Shown here piece by piece: positions 1-9,601 of a stretch of DNA of 36,815 bases. The stretch is from Porticoccus sp. (GTDB taxonomy: Bacteria; Pseudomonadota; Gammaproteobacteria; Pseudomonadales; Porticoccaceae). The notes beneath the pieces are model-generated. The model ran no database searches. It saw only the letters and a list, made by a program, of their open reading frames with translations, and had not been told where the DNA came from. The stretch is taken from the NCBI GenBank assembly GCA_002707685.1, contig PANQ01000011.1, positions 47,989-84,803 on the forward strand. The letters run 5' to 3'. The translations under genes and the position numbers were made by a program. Every line of letters begins with the position of its first letter. The stretch's first letter is position 1.

Positions 1-1964
1 GCATAGCTGGTAGGGCGCTTAATCTGGGCGCGCAACCGAACCTCTTCCACCAGATTGGCCGGAATATCACGGACAAAGCGGGATACGCGGTTATAGTTTT
101 CGATGCCATATTGCTGACGGGATTCGGCAAAGGTGAGGTAGAGTTTTTGCATCGCCCGGGTAATCCCCACATAGGCCAGCCGCCGCTCCTCCTCAAGTCG
201 ATCGGGATCCTCGGCAGACATCCTATGGGGAAACAGATTTTCTTCCATACCCGCCAGAAAGACCAACGGAAATTCAAGCCCTTTGGCCGAGTGTAATGTC
301 ATCAGTTGCACCGCATCCTCCCCGACATCTGCCTGCCGGTCTCCGGCGTCCAATGCGGCGCGATCGAGAAATTGTGGCAACGATGGCAACTCCTTTTCCT
401 CCGGTTCAAAGGACCGACAGGCGATCACCAGCTCCTGCAGGTTTTCCACTCTGGATTCACCGCGATCCCCTTTTTCCCGGCGATGGAAATCAATCAACCC
501 ACTCCCTTCAATAATGTGGTCTACCAATTCATGCAGCGGTAACTCCGCAGACTCTTCACCGAGTTTTGCCAGTAGTTTCAGGAAGGCTTCCAGAGCATTG
601 CTGGCCCGGCCCGAAAAACGACCGGCAGCGATGGCGTGCTCTGCTGTTTGCCAGAGCGACATCCCTTCTTCGCGGGCCAACTCACGCAATTCCTGGATTG
701 TTTTGTCACCGATACCACGGGTCGGCGTGTTAACCACTCGCTCAAATGCGGCATCGTCGTGACAATTGACCAACAATCTCAAGTAGGCGAGGGCGTTGCG
801 TATTTCCTGACGCTCATAGAATTTTTGTCCACCGTAGATACGGTAAGGGATGGCTGCTCGCAACAAAGCTTCTTCGAGTACCCGGGATTGTGCATTGGAG
901 CGGTAGAGAATGGCCGACTCTTCGCGTAGATTGCCCTGATTGACCCATTCCCTCAGCCGCTCGGCAATAAAACGGGCTTCATCCTGCTCGTTGAAGGCGG
1001 CATAGAGTGAGATGGCCTCACCTTCATTATCGTCCGTCCACAGATTTTTACCCAACCGATTGGTGTTGCGCGAAATCACTGCATTGGCTGCTTCGAGAAT
1101 GTTTTTACTGGAACGGTAATTCTGTTCCAGTCTTACAGTCTGGGTGGCCGGATAATCGCGGGAAAAATAGCGTATGTTTTCCACCTTGGCACCGCGCCAG
1201 CCATAGATTGACTGATCATCATCACCCACCGCTGTTACCGGTACCTGATCACCTGCCAGCACACGCAACCAGGCGTATTGAATGGCGTTGGTATCCTGGA
1301 ACTCATCTGCCAGCAGATGCTGAAAACGATGCTGATAATGCTGCAGAAGTTCAGGATTTTTCAGCCAGAGCTCGTGTGCGCGAAGCAGTAGCTCACCGAA
1401 ATCCACCATGCCACCGCGCTCACAGGCTTCCTCGTAAGCAGCATAAACCTGCTGCATGGTTCGCTGATAGGGATCGTGAGCCGGTTGTAAATCGCGACTG
1501 CGCAGCCCCTCATCTTTCTGGTTATTAATGAATGACTGGGCCTGTCGATGCGGCCAGCGACTGTCATCAATACCAAGGCTCTGATAGAGACGTTTTACCA
1601 GCCTAAGCTGATCATCACTGTCCAGTATCTGAAAATTTTCCGGCAGACGAGCATCTTGCCAATGCATTTTGAGTAATCGATGGGCCAATCCGTGGAAGGT
1701 ACCCACCCACATTCCCCGGGCGGAGAAACCCAACAGTTCTTCAATACGCCCCCGCATTTCCCTTGCCGCTTTATTGGTAAAGGTGACCGCTATGATCGAA
1801 TAGGGCGAAACCTGTTCCACCTGTATCAACCAGGCAATCCGGTGGACAAGAACGCGGGTTTTACCGCTACCTGCACCTGCCAGAACCAGAAGATGACTGG
1901 CGTTGCTGGAAACAGCCTCACGCTGAGCAGGGTTTAGGGGATCGAGTATTGTCGTGACATCCAT
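1..1964 (-). CDS. uvrD: DNA helicase II UvrD (3' end beyond window)
   Basis: UvrD is a superfamily 1A 3'-5' helicase that removes UvrC and the excised oligonucleotide in nucleotide excision repair and unwinds nicked DNA in MutHLS mismatch repair. About 654 of the usual ~720-730 residues are present; the C-terminal tail lies off the left edge. The reading frame starts MDVTTILDPLNPAQREAV, with Walker A GAGSGKT at residues 30-36, the motif II segment LLADEFQDTN, the motif III segment DDDQSIYGWRGAKVEN, and motif VI LAYVGITRAMQKL near the visible end. The GWRGAKVEN and RGGMVDFGELLLRAHELW segments favour UvrD over Rep. No Shine-Dalgarno sequence precedes the ATG, and an extended -10-like TGATAGAAT lies only about 8 nt upstream. 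It is divergent from hexR. No LexA-box-like sequence was noticed, unlike E. coli uvrD. The family call is near certain and the start is likely. Confidence 0.95.
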   Translation of the reverse strand, partial: MDVTTILDPLNPAQREAVSSNASHLLVLAGAGSGKTRVLVHRIAWLIQVEQVSPYSIIAVTFTNKAAREMRGRIEELLGFSARGMWVGTFHGLAHRLLKMHWQDARLPENFQILDSDDQLRLVKRLYQSLGIDDSRWPHRQAQSFINNQKDEGLRSRDLQPAHDPYQRTMQQVYAAYEEACERGGMVDFGELLLRAHELWLKNPELLQHYQHRFQHLLADEFQDTNAIQYAWLRVLAGDQVPVTAVGDDDQSIYGWRGAKVENIRYFSRDYPATQTVRLEQNYRSSKNILEAANAVISRNTNRLGKNLWTDDNEGEAISLYAAFNEQDEARFIAERLREWVNQGNLREESAILYRSNAQSRVLEEALLRAAIPYRIYGGQKFYERQEIRNALAYLRLLVNCHDDAAFERVVNTPTRGIGDKTIQELRELAREEGMSLWQTAEHAIAAGRFSGRASNALEAFLKLLAKLGEESAELPLHELVDHIIEGSGLIDFHRREKGDRGESRVENLQELVIACRSFEPEEKELPSLPQFLDRAALDAGDRQADVGEDAVQLMTLHSAKGLEFPLVFLAGMEENLFPHRMSAEDPDRLEEERRLAYVGITRAMQKLYLTFAESRQQYGIENYNRVSRFVRDIPANLVEEVRLRAQIKRPTSY

Positions 1965-1972
1965 GGCGGTGA

Positions 1973-1981
1973 ATTCTATCA
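1973..1981 (-). promoter_or_regulatory. Possible extended -10 element for uvrD
   Basis: On the minus strand TGATAGAAT (extended -10 plus TAGAAT) ends 8 nt before the uvrD ATG. No convincing -35 is present, as expected for extended -10 promoters. If used, the transcript would have almost no leader. Weak single-motif evidence. Confidence 0.3.
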
Positions 1982-2050
1982 GAACCCCCGCTCGGGGTGG
2001 ATGATCCGTGCGCCCGGCAACCGGTTTTTACTACAAGAATTCCATTTTTC

Positions 2051-2065
2051 TGTAAATTATTTACA
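2051..2065 (+). promoter_or_regulatory. HexR-like operator upstream of hexR
   Basis: TGTAAATTATTTACA is a 15-bp palindrome, symmetric except at the central positions. It closely resembles the published HexR operator (TGTAATTAAATTACA type) of gammaproteobacteria. It lies 28 bp before the hexR start codon in the uvrD-hexR intergenic region, which suggests negative autoregulation. Function is inferred from motif and position. Confidence 0.6.
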
Positions 2066-2093
2066 ATAAAGCTCGTGTTAGGGAGAAATCACC

Positions 2094-2954
2094 ATGAAAC
2101 CTGCTGCACTTACCTGGGCTATCAGCAGTAGCCTGCCCAGCTTACGCAAATCGGAGCGCAAGGTCGCAGAATTTATTCTGGCCAACCTGACCAATGTCAT
2201 TCGCATGCGAATCGTGGATCTGGCAGAAAAAGCCGAGGTCAGTGAGCCCACGGTAGTGCGTTTCTGTCGCGCCGTGGGCTGTGAAGGTTTTCAGGATTTC
2301 AAACTGGCCCTGGCACAACAACTTGCGTCCAGCCCGAGCTACGGGCAGATCGCAGTCACCGACCAGGATTCTGTGGCTGAATACACCTTCAAGGTCTTCG
2401 ATTCCACTGTCGACACCCTGCTGAAGGTTCGTGATTCATTGGACCTGAAAATGCTCGATCAGGCTGTTCAGGCTCTCTGTGTAGCCAACCGGGTGGAATT
2501 CTACGGGTTTGGTGCATCCGCTGCCGTGGCAACCGATGCCCAGCACAAATTTTTCCGCCTGCAGGTCTCTGCGGCGGCCTATGCCGACCCGCACTTACAG
2601 AACATGTCCGCCGCTTCCATGGCCCCCGGGGATGTGGTCATCGCCATTTCCCAGTCCGGCAGGACCACGACATTGATCAATGCCATGGAGCGCGTAAAGA
2701 GCAGAGGTGCCATTGTTATCGCAATTGCACCCTCAGATTCTCCGGTTGCCAATGCCGCAAATATCCCGTTAACCATCGACGTCAAGGAAGACTTCCAAAT
2801 CTATACGCCGCTGTCATCCCGTATTGCCCATCTGGTACTGATTGATGTACTGGCAATTGGCGTAGCCCAGCATAAAGGCGGTCGTCTGCAAGAGCATCTG
2901 CTGGAAATGCAGCTCGGCCTGGAAGTGCTGCGGGAACCACTGGAAAATCACTAA
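2094..2954 (+). CDS. hexR: RpiR-family transcriptional regulator, HexR-like
   Basis: This 286-residue cytoplasmic protein has the RpiR/HexR architecture. An N-terminal helix-turn-helix domain (about residues 1-80) contains SERKVAEFILAN and the recognition segment VSEPTVVRFCRAVGCEGFQDFK. A C-terminal SIS phosphosugar-binding domain (about 125-260) contains FYGFGASAAVATDAQHKFFRL and ISQSGRTTTL. HexR represses Entner-Doudoroff and central carbon genes and is released by KDPG. The length and the DAQHKFFR segment match HexR better than other RpiR members such as MurR. The start is set by GGGAG 8 nt upstream of the ATG. No zwf, edd, eda or pgl gene lies nearby, so any such regulon must be in trans. 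The alternative is an uncharacterised RpiR regulator acting on glmUS, but the HexR-like operator upstream argues for HexR. Confidence 0.85.
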   Translation: MKPAALTWAISSSLPSLRKSERKVAEFILANLTNVIRMRIVDLAEKAEVSEPTVVRFCRAVGCEGFQDFKLALAQQLASSPSYGQIAVTDQDSVAEYTFKVFDSTVDTLLKVRDSLDLKMLDQAVQALCVANRVEFYGFGASAAVATDAQHKFFRLQVSAAAYADPHLQNMSAASMAPGDVVIAISQSGRTTTLINAMERVKSRGAIVIAIAPSDSPVANAANIPLTIDVKEDFQIYTPLSSRIAHLVLIDVLAIGVAQHKGGRLQEHLLEMQLGLEVLREPLENH

Positions 2955-2978
2955 CTGTGCATTTCACAAAAAACAGCC

Positions 2979-3006
2979 AAAAAAAAACCCCATTAAAAAA
3001 TGGGGT
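2979..3006 (-). terminator. Rho-independent terminator, leftward
   Basis: Read leftward, ACCCCATT pairs with AATGGGGT around a 4-nt loop and is followed by a run of nine T. On the rightward strand the hairpin is not followed by T, so it serves leftward transcription. It lies about 380 nt beyond a separate glmS terminator, which implies another leftward transcript. It is 24 nt past the hexR stop and could also stop hexR read-through weakly. Confidence 0.85.
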
Positions 3007-3166
3007 AAAGGTTCGAGCTACGAGATAAAACAGATTTCGGTAGACAGCCTGGGTTGTTCGACTATTTTCCTGCCCACATCATAAAAATATTTTCGCCATC
3101 AGCAGTTTGCTCGCTCGGGCGGTGCAGTTGTGTCTTATTTAACTTTGAATTGGATACAACTCATTT
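2979..3166 (-). ncRNA. Candidate small RNA gene downstream of glmS
   Basis: There is no plausible protein here; the longest leftward ORFs are under 12 codons. A leftward promoter-like pair (-35 TTGATC, 18-nt spacer, -10 TATGAT) at 3202-3173 predicts a start near 3166, and a strong terminator ends at 2979, giving a transcript of about 188 nt. Its interior can fold: CGCC/GGCG with a nested AGCA/TGCT (3094-3121) and CTAC-CGA/TCG-TAG (about 3018-3043). It sits after the glmS terminator, so it would be an independent unit. It does not look like 6S RNA (no long end-to-end pairing) and shows no obvious complementarity to the glmS leader. The existence of a transcript is inference; no known RNA family is recognised. 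Confidence 0.45.
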
Positions 3167-3172
3167 TTTATT

Positions 3173-3202
3173 ATCATACTATCATCATATTATGATGATC
3201 AA
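3173..3202 (-). promoter_or_regulatory. Predicted sigma70 promoter for the candidate small RNA
   Basis: On the minus strand: -35 TTGATC (3202-3197), an 18-nt spacer and -10 TATGAT (3178-3173). The -10 matches TATAAT at five of six positions and the -35 matches TTGACA at four of six. A perfect palindrome fills the spacer and overlaps the -35. Confidence 0.45.
3181..3199. repeat. Perfect 19-bp palindrome, likely operator
   Basis: ATCATCATATTATGATGAT is a perfect inverted repeat with 9-nt arms and one central base. It lies between the -35 and -10 of the predicted leftward promoter, where a bound repressor would block RNA polymerase. It does not match the Fur, LexA or HexR consensus well. The binding protein is unknown. 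Confidence 0.6.
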
Positions 3203-3389
3203 TTACTAATTTCATCGTTCCTGGTTGTCAGCTACGCCACTTGCCGGGATTCATGACTCAAGGATCGTGGGCCTGACTGGTTATGACAGACTAAATCTTG
3301 TACACAGGCGCCGTGTGCAATTAGTGGGAGGGGGATTTTTAATATAACCAGGGGTTACCCGGAAAGGCTTGGGAATAGGGGCATTCTTC
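3203..3389. other. Intergenic stretch without a gene
   Basis: No ORF or RNA gene is supported here. It contains one imperfect inverted repeat at 3298-3320 (TTG-ACAC-G/C-GTGT-CAA pattern around a GC-rich centre) of unknown role. The rest lies between the glmS terminator and the candidate small RNA promoter. Confidence 0.5.
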
Positions 3390-3417
3390 AAAAACTGCCC
3401 GGAGGACAGGCAGTTTT
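3390..3417 (-). terminator. Rho-independent terminator of glmU-glmS
   Basis: Read leftward, AAAACTGCC pairs perfectly with GGCAGTTTT around a 9-nt loop and continues into a run of five T. It begins 5 nt after the glmS stop codon. Confidence 0.8.
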
Positions 3418-3422
3418 AATGG

Positions 3423-5252
3423 TTACTCAACAGTGACAGACTTCGCCAGGTTGCGCGGCTGATCGACGTCAGTTCCTTTCAACACAGCCACATGATAAGA
3501 GAGTAATTGCAGTGGTATCGTATAAATGACGGCTTCCAGACTCTTCGGAACATGGGGAAGATTAATTACCGTCACATCCGTTTCATTTTCAAATCCGGCA
3601 TTCAGGTCGGCAAAGACAAACAGCTGCCCCCCACGGGCTTTTACTTCATGTAAATTTGATTTCAATTTTTCGAGCAGATCGTTGTTGGGCGCTACCGCCA
3701 CCACCGGCATATCCTTGTCTACCAATGCCAGTGGTCCGTGTTTGAGTTCACCGGAGGGGTAGGCTTCAGCATGAATATAGGAAATCTCTTTGAGCTTGAG
3801 GGCACCTTCAAGCGCAACCGGATACTGCACACCCCGGCCAAGATAAAGGGCGTGTTGCTTATCGGCAAAACACTCAAAGATTTCTTCAATCTGACCATTC
3901 AGTGAAAGTGTGTCCCGACAGAGCCGTGGCAACTGACGAAGGGCTTCCACCAGCAATCGCTCTGTTTCTTCAGACAGGCCATGGCTCTTGCCAATACCGA
4001 TACAGAGTAGTTGCAAGGCCACTAACTGGGTCGTGAATGCTTTTGTCGACGCAACACCGATTTCCGGTCCGGCATAGGTCATCAACGCCATATCCGACTC
4101 CCTCACCAGAGAGCTGTTGGCAACATTACAGATAACCAGCGTGGCGAGATAGCCGGATGTTTTTGCTGAAGCCAAGGCGGCAAGGGTATCGGCCGTTTCT
4201 CCGGATTGAGAGATCGTGACAAACAAGGTATCGGCGGGAACAACAACTTTGCGGTAGCGGTACTCACTGGCGACCTCGACCTGACAGGGAATACCGGCCC
4301 ATTCTTCCAACCAGAAGCGGGCCACAAGCCCGGCGTGATAGCTGGTACCACAAGCCACGATATGCACGGCTTTTATCCTGGGGAATATTTCAACGGCTCG
4401 ACTCCCAAATGCTTCCGTTAGTACCCGGGTTTGGCTGATACGTCCCTCCAGGGTGGATTCAAGCACTTCGGGCTGCTCAAATATCTCCTTCATCATGTAA
4501 TGGCGATAACTACCCTTGTCAGCAACATCGTCACCACCTGGGAGTGTGTCTATATCGCGTTCCACCAAGCTGCCTGTTTTGTCAAAAACGCTATAGTCGC
4601 CTTCTTTTAACTCGACCAGATCACCTTCTTTGAGGAACACAAATCGATCCGTTACCTGGCGCAGTGCCATTTGATCAGAGGCAAGGAATGTTTCTTCGAT
4701 ACCGACACCGATGACCAGCGGACTACCGCTTCGGGCACCAATTAATATTCCGGGTTCACTGGTACTGATCACTGCCAGCGCATAGGCACCACGCAACCGT
4801 GTCAGGCAATTTTGCACTGCCTGACGGAGTGACCCGGCACTTTTCAGCAAGTGATTCACCAGATGGGCAATCACCTCGGTATCTGTTTCGGACGCAAACT
4901 GATAGCCCAGATCCAGCAGCTCTTTCTTCAACTCGGCATGGTTTTCAATAATACCGTTGTGTACAACGGCCACACCGCCAGACGTATGTGGGTGGGCATT
5001 GATTTCATTGGGAATACCATGGGTTGCCCAGCGGGTGTGAGCAATTCCGAGGTTGCCACGTGTTGGTTGCTCAACCAACCGATCGACCAACTGTGCGACC
5101 TTGCCCTGGTTTTTGCGTAACTGCAGCTCACCGTTTTGATCAATCACAGCCAAACCGGCAGAGTCATAACCGCGATACTCTAGTCTTTTGAGCCCTTCGA
5201 TCAGGATGCCGATCACATTTCGCTGTGCTTGTGCCCCAACTATTCCACACAT
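3423..5252 (-). CDS. glmS: Glutamine-fructose-6-phosphate aminotransferase GlmS
   Basis: GlmS makes glucosamine-6-phosphate from fructose-6-phosphate and glutamine, the first committed step toward UDP-GlcNAc for peptidoglycan and LPS. The 609 residues match the usual length. The N-terminal Ntn glutaminase domain begins MCGIVGAQ, so Cys2 becomes the catalytic N-terminal nucleophile. The nearby RGYDSAG, HTRWATHG and HNGIIENH segments are family signatures. Two SIS domains follow, with CGTSYHAG and SQSGETADT in the first, and the C-terminus DVDQPRNLAKSVTVE is diagnostic. It lies 11 nt after glmU in a two-gene operon, with its own terminator beyond the stop. There is no room upstream for a glmS ribozyme, as expected in gammaproteobacteria; E. 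coli instead uses small RNAs on the glmUS transcript. Confidence 0.98.
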   Translation of the reverse strand: MCGIVGAQAQRNVIGILIEGLKRLEYRGYDSAGLAVIDQNGELQLRKNQGKVAQLVDRLVEQPTRGNLGIAHTRWATHGIPNEINAHPHTSGGVAVVHNGIIENHAELKKELLDLGYQFASETDTEVIAHLVNHLLKSAGSLRQAVQNCLTRLRGAYALAVISTSEPGILIGARSGSPLVIGVGIEETFLASDQMALRQVTDRFVFLKEGDLVELKEGDYSVFDKTGSLVERDIDTLPGGDDVADKGSYRHYMMKEIFEQPEVLESTLEGRISQTRVLTEAFGSRAVEIFPRIKAVHIVACGTSYHAGLVARFWLEEWAGIPCQVEVASEYRYRKVVVPADTLFVTISQSGETADTLAALASAKTSGYLATLVICNVANSSLVRESDMALMTYAGPEIGVASTKAFTTQLVALQLLCIGIGKSHGLSEETERLLVEALRQLPRLCRDTLSLNGQIEEIFECFADKQHALYLGRGVQYPVALEGALKLKEISYIHAEAYPSGELKHGPLALVDKDMPVVAVAPNNDLLEKLKSNLHEVKARGGQLFVFADLNAGFENETDVTVINLPHVPKSLEAVIYTIPLQLLSYHVAVLKGTDVDQPRNLAKSVTVE

Positions 5253-5263
5253 AAACTTTCCCG

Positions 5264-6643
5264 TTAATTACTGGAGGGATGTATCTTTTTGATCGGCCGC
5301 TTCCAGCCCTGAATATTCCGCTGCTCCGCTCTGGTCAAACCCAGCTCATCTTCGGCTACATTACATGTAATGGTGGAGCCCGCGCCTACTGTCGCATCCT
5401 TGCCAATATTAACCGGTGCCACCAGCGAAGTGTTTGAGCCAATAAACGCATTGTCACCAATCACGGTCTGATGTTTGTTCACACCATCGTAGTTGCAGGT
5501 GATGGTGCCAGCTCCAATATTGACATTAGCACCCAAGAAAGCATCGCCCACATAGCTAAGGTGATTGATTTTTGTGCCTTTTCCAAGGATAGATTTTTTG
5601 GTTTCAACAAAATTGCCTATTTTGGCATTTTCAGCCATCTCAGTACCTGCTCTCAATCTCGCGAAGGGTCCGACGACACAGCCCGGACCAATCATGCTGC
5701 CTTCCACAATACTGTTCGCTTTGATTTCGACCCCGTCGGCAATACGACTGTCAATAATTACACAGTTGGGCCCAATATGGATGTTATTGCCCAACTCAAC
5801 CTCACCCTCGAAAAGCACATTAATATCGATATAATTGTCTGTGCCGGTAGTCAGTTTTCCCCTCACATCGAGTCTCGCCGGGTCGGCAATAGTGATACCG
5901 GCCATCATCAGTCGTTCTGAATGCTGCCGCTGATAGTAACGCTCCAGTCGACTCAACTGACTACGATTATTCACACCCTCTATCTCTTCCGGGAACAGGG
6001 GCTGCGAGGTTTTAATCTTGCAATTATCTTCGTGTGCAAGTGCAATAATGTCTGTTAGATAGTACTCCTGCTGGGCATTGTTGTTATCAATTGCCGGTAA
6101 CCAGCTTTTTAGCTTTGCCGCAGGTAATGCCAATACGCCTGTATTCACCTCACGAATGCCGAGCTGTTCCGGGGTTGCATCTTTTTGTTCAACAATCGCA
6201 GTCACGTCCTTTGCACTATTTCTGATAATTCGCCCGTAACCGGATGGGTTATCCAGTACCGCCGTTAAAAGTACTAATGACCCGTCAGCTGCCAGATCTA
6301 CCATCGCCTGTAGCGTTTCTGGCTGAATTAACGGAACATCGCCATAAAGTATCAATACGGTGGCATCACAGCGAACAAGCGGGAGAGCCTGCTGCACAGC
6401 ATGTGCCGTACCCAGTTGCAGTTGCTGTTCAACGTAGCACAAATCAGTGCCCTTTATTTCGGATCTGACCTTGTCAGATTCGTGACCAGTAACGATGATA
6501 ACTTTAGGTGTTTGCAGACTGTTCGCGGTATCAACAACGTGTTGCAACAAGGGGCGTCCGGCCAAACAATGCAGAACTTTTGGCAGACTGGATTTCATTC
6601 TGGTACCTTTGCCCGCGGCCAGTACGACGACGTCCGTTGCCAT
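5264..6643 (-). CDS. glmU: Bifunctional GlcNAc-1-P uridyltransferase/GlcN-1-P acetyltransferase GlmU
   Basis: GlmU catalyses the last two steps of UDP-GlcNAc synthesis: acetylation of glucosamine-1-phosphate by acetyl-CoA in the C-terminal domain, then uridylyl transfer from UTP in the N-terminal domain. The 459 residues agree with the family. The N-terminal nucleotidyltransferase has LAAGKGTRMKSSLPKVLH, the YGDVPL segment and the NTGVL segment. From about residue 250 a left-handed beta-helix is visible as hexapeptide repeats, with the acetyltransferase segment GNFVETKKS and NYDGVNKHQT. The start has GAGGAG 8 nt upstream. It is the first gene of glmU-glmS. Its promoter should lie at 6644-6746, but I see no confident -35/-10 pair. 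Confidence 0.98.
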   Translation of the reverse strand: MATDVVVLAAGKGTRMKSSLPKVLHCLAGRPLLQHVVDTANSLQTPKVIIVTGHESDKVRSEIKGTDLCYVEQQLQLGTAHAVQQALPLVRCDATVLILYGDVPLIQPETLQAMVDLAADGSLVLLTAVLDNPSGYGRIIRNSAKDVTAIVEQKDATPEQLGIREVNTGVLALPAAKLKSWLPAIDNNNAQQEYYLTDIIALAHEDNCKIKTSQPLFPEEIEGVNNRSQLSRLERYYQRQHSERLMMAGITIADPARLDVRGKLTTGTDNYIDINVLFEGEVELGNNIHIGPNCVIIDSRIADGVEIKANSIVEGSMIGPGCVVGPFARLRAGTEMAENAKIGNFVETKKSILGKGTKINHLSYVGDAFLGANVNIGAGTITCNYDGVNKHQTVIGDNAFIGSNTSLVAPVNIGKDATVGAGSTITCNVAEDELGLTRAEQRNIQGWKRPIKKIHPSSN

Positions 6644-6746
6644 AGATATCTCCTCGTTAAATCAAAGTATTTAATCAGTATCAGTTATGGATTACCACCT
6701 TGGAAGGATCTGTATCCTCTCTTGTCACGGGGAAATAATCGAGCAT

Positions 6747-6778
6747 AAAAAAAGGGTGGCAAAAGCCACCCTTTTTTT
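6747..6778 (-). terminator. Terminator of the atp operon
   Basis: AAAAAAAGGGTGGC and GCCACCCTTTTTTT form a 14-bp perfect hairpin with a 4-base loop (AAAA on the plus strand, TTTT read leftward). It begins 18 nt beyond the atpC stop. Because A and T runs flank it symmetrically it could stop transcription in both directions. Confidence 0.92.
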
Positions 6779-6796
6779 ATAGATTTCAGAAAACAA

Positions 6797-7228
6797 TTAT
6801 TTTTTCCCACCCATTTTCTTACGCAATTGTTCAATGGTGCGCAGCTGGGCAGCAGCGGCAGCCAGCTGGGATGCAGCGCGGGAATAATCAAATTCTCCGC
6901 TTTGATTGGTCATATCCTGCTCAGCATGTTTCTTGGCTTCCAGGGCCGCGGCTTCATCGAGATCATCAGCTCGCAATGCAGTATCAGCCAGAATAGATAC
7001 CTTGTTGGGCTGAACTTCCAGATAGCCGCCAGAAAGGTAATAAATCTCTTCTTCACCGTTCTGCTTAACAATCCGGACAGGGCCAGGTTTTAGGTCTGTT
7101 AACAGCGGCGCGTGACCAAAGGTTATACCCAGTTCCCCCTGTGAACCACTGGCGACCAGAAGCTCTATCAGTCCGGAGAACAGGTACTGCTCGGCACTTA
7201 CGATGTCACAGTGCACAGTCATAGCCAT
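6797..7228 (-). CDS. atpC: ATP synthase F1 subunit epsilon
   Basis: Epsilon is part of the F1 rotor stalk, couples gamma rotation to the c-ring and inhibits ATP hydrolysis through its C-terminal helices. The 143-residue protein has the N-terminal beta-sandwich ([53 protein letters not shown]) followed by an alanine-rich helical C-terminal domain ending in a lysine-rich tail. It is the last gene of the operon, 23 nt after atpD and just before the operon terminator. The start could be either of two Met codons (MAMTV). Ordinary in length and sequence. Confidence 0.97.
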   Translation of the reverse strand: MAMTVHCDIVSAEQYLFSGLIELLVASGSQGELGITFGHAPLLTDLKPGPVRIVKQNGEEEIYYLSGGYLEVQPNKVSILADTALRADDLDEAAALEAKKHAEQDMTNQSGEFDYSRAASQLAAAAAQLRTIEQLRKKMGGKK

Positions 7229-7251
7229 ATCTTAGTGCCTATATTGATCGT

Positions 7252-8664
<1,413 letters not shown>

Positions 8665-8690
8665 TTAAACTAAGGCTGTAAAATCTTGTA

Positions 8691-9551
8691 TTAAACGGCT
8701 GCTGCACCACTAACGATCTCGGACAGCTCCTGGGTAATTGCCGCCTGGCGTGCTTTGTTATAAAGCAACTGCAATTCGTTGATCAAATCACCCGCATTAT
8801 CGGTGGCACTCTTCATGGCGATCATTCTCGCCGCCTGTTCGCAGGCCTTGTTCTCTACCACACCCTGATAAACCTGGGATTCGATATAGCGAATCAGAAG
8901 TCCGTCGAGGAGATCCTTAGCATCGGGCTCATAGATATAATCCCAGTGATGCTTCATCTTATCGTCTTCGATTGGTAGTAGGGGTAACAGCTGCTCTACC
9001 ACGGGTTTTTGGGTCATGGTATTAACAAAATCATTCGATACCAGATAAAGGCGATCAATGGCTCCCTTGTCGTAGCCATCTAGCATCACCTTCACGCCTC
9101 CAATAAGATCACTGGCAGAGGGCTGGTCGCCCAAATCTTTAACGGTAGCAACAACATTGCCACCATAACTGCCAAAGAAAGCCGCTGCTTTGTTACCCAA
9201 AGCGCAGAGATCAATCTCGACACCTTCATTTGACCAGGACTTCATTGACTTGATAACTTCTTTGAACAGGTTGGTATTCAGGCCACCGCACAGACCCCGA
9301 TCGGTCGAAACAATAATAAAGCCGACCCGTTTTACTTCTCGCTCTTCCATGTAGCGATGTTTGTACTCAACATTCGCATTCGCGAGATGACCAACGACGG
9401 AACGAATTCTGTCAGCGTAGGGCTTGCTTATCTCGCGACGTTCCTGGGCCCGCCGCATTTTACTCGCAGCAACCATCTCCATAGCACTGGTAATTTTCTG
9501 TGTGCTACGGATACTATTGATTTTGGTTTTGACTTCTTTTCCGACTGCCAT
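8691..9551 (-). CDS. atpG: ATP synthase F1 subunit gamma
   Basis: Gamma is the central rotor shaft linking the c-ring to the catalytic hexamer. The 286 residues show the conserved N-terminal helix [29 protein letters not shown], here cited only as its landmark pieces [12 protein letters not shown] and [14 protein letters not shown], the central [16 protein letters not shown] segment, and the C-terminal helix with [19 protein letters not shown]. Both terminal helices form the coiled coil inside alpha3beta3. It lies 50 nt after atpA and 38 nt before atpD, in the canonical position. Confidence 0.98.
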   Translation of the reverse strand: MAVGKEVKTKINSIRSTQKITSAMEMVAASKMRRAQERREISKPYADRIRSVVGHLANANVEYKHRYMEEREVKRVGFIIVSTDRGLCGGLNTNLFKEVIKSMKSWSNEGVEIDLCALGNKAAAFFGSYGGNVVATVKDLGDQPSASDLIGGVKVMLDGYDKGAIDRLYLVSNDFVNTMTQKPVVEQLLPLLPIEDDKMKHHWDYIYEPDAKDLLDGLLIRYIESQVYQGVVENKACEQAARMIAMKSATDNAGDLINELQLLYNKARQAAITQELSEIVSGAAAV

Positions 9552-9601
9552 AATTTAGCCTTTCACCATTTTGGGCCGACAATGTCAGCCCAAATCAGAA
9601 A

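Noticed and set aside
283-762. 159-codon rightward open frame
   Set aside because: It lies opposite conserved uvrD helicase motifs and has low-complexity Ser/Arg-rich content; it is a shadow of the antisense gene.
3181-3199. Fur box interpretation of the palindrome
   Set aside because: The hexamer pattern GATAAT-GATAAT-C-ATTATC is not matched at enough positions.
5253-5263. glmS ribozyme/riboswitch
   Set aside because: Only 11 nt separate glmU and glmS; there is no space for it.
5471-5920. 149-codon rightward open frame
   Set aside because: It is antisense to the hexapeptide-repeat region of glmU; the repeats in glmU explain the long open frame.
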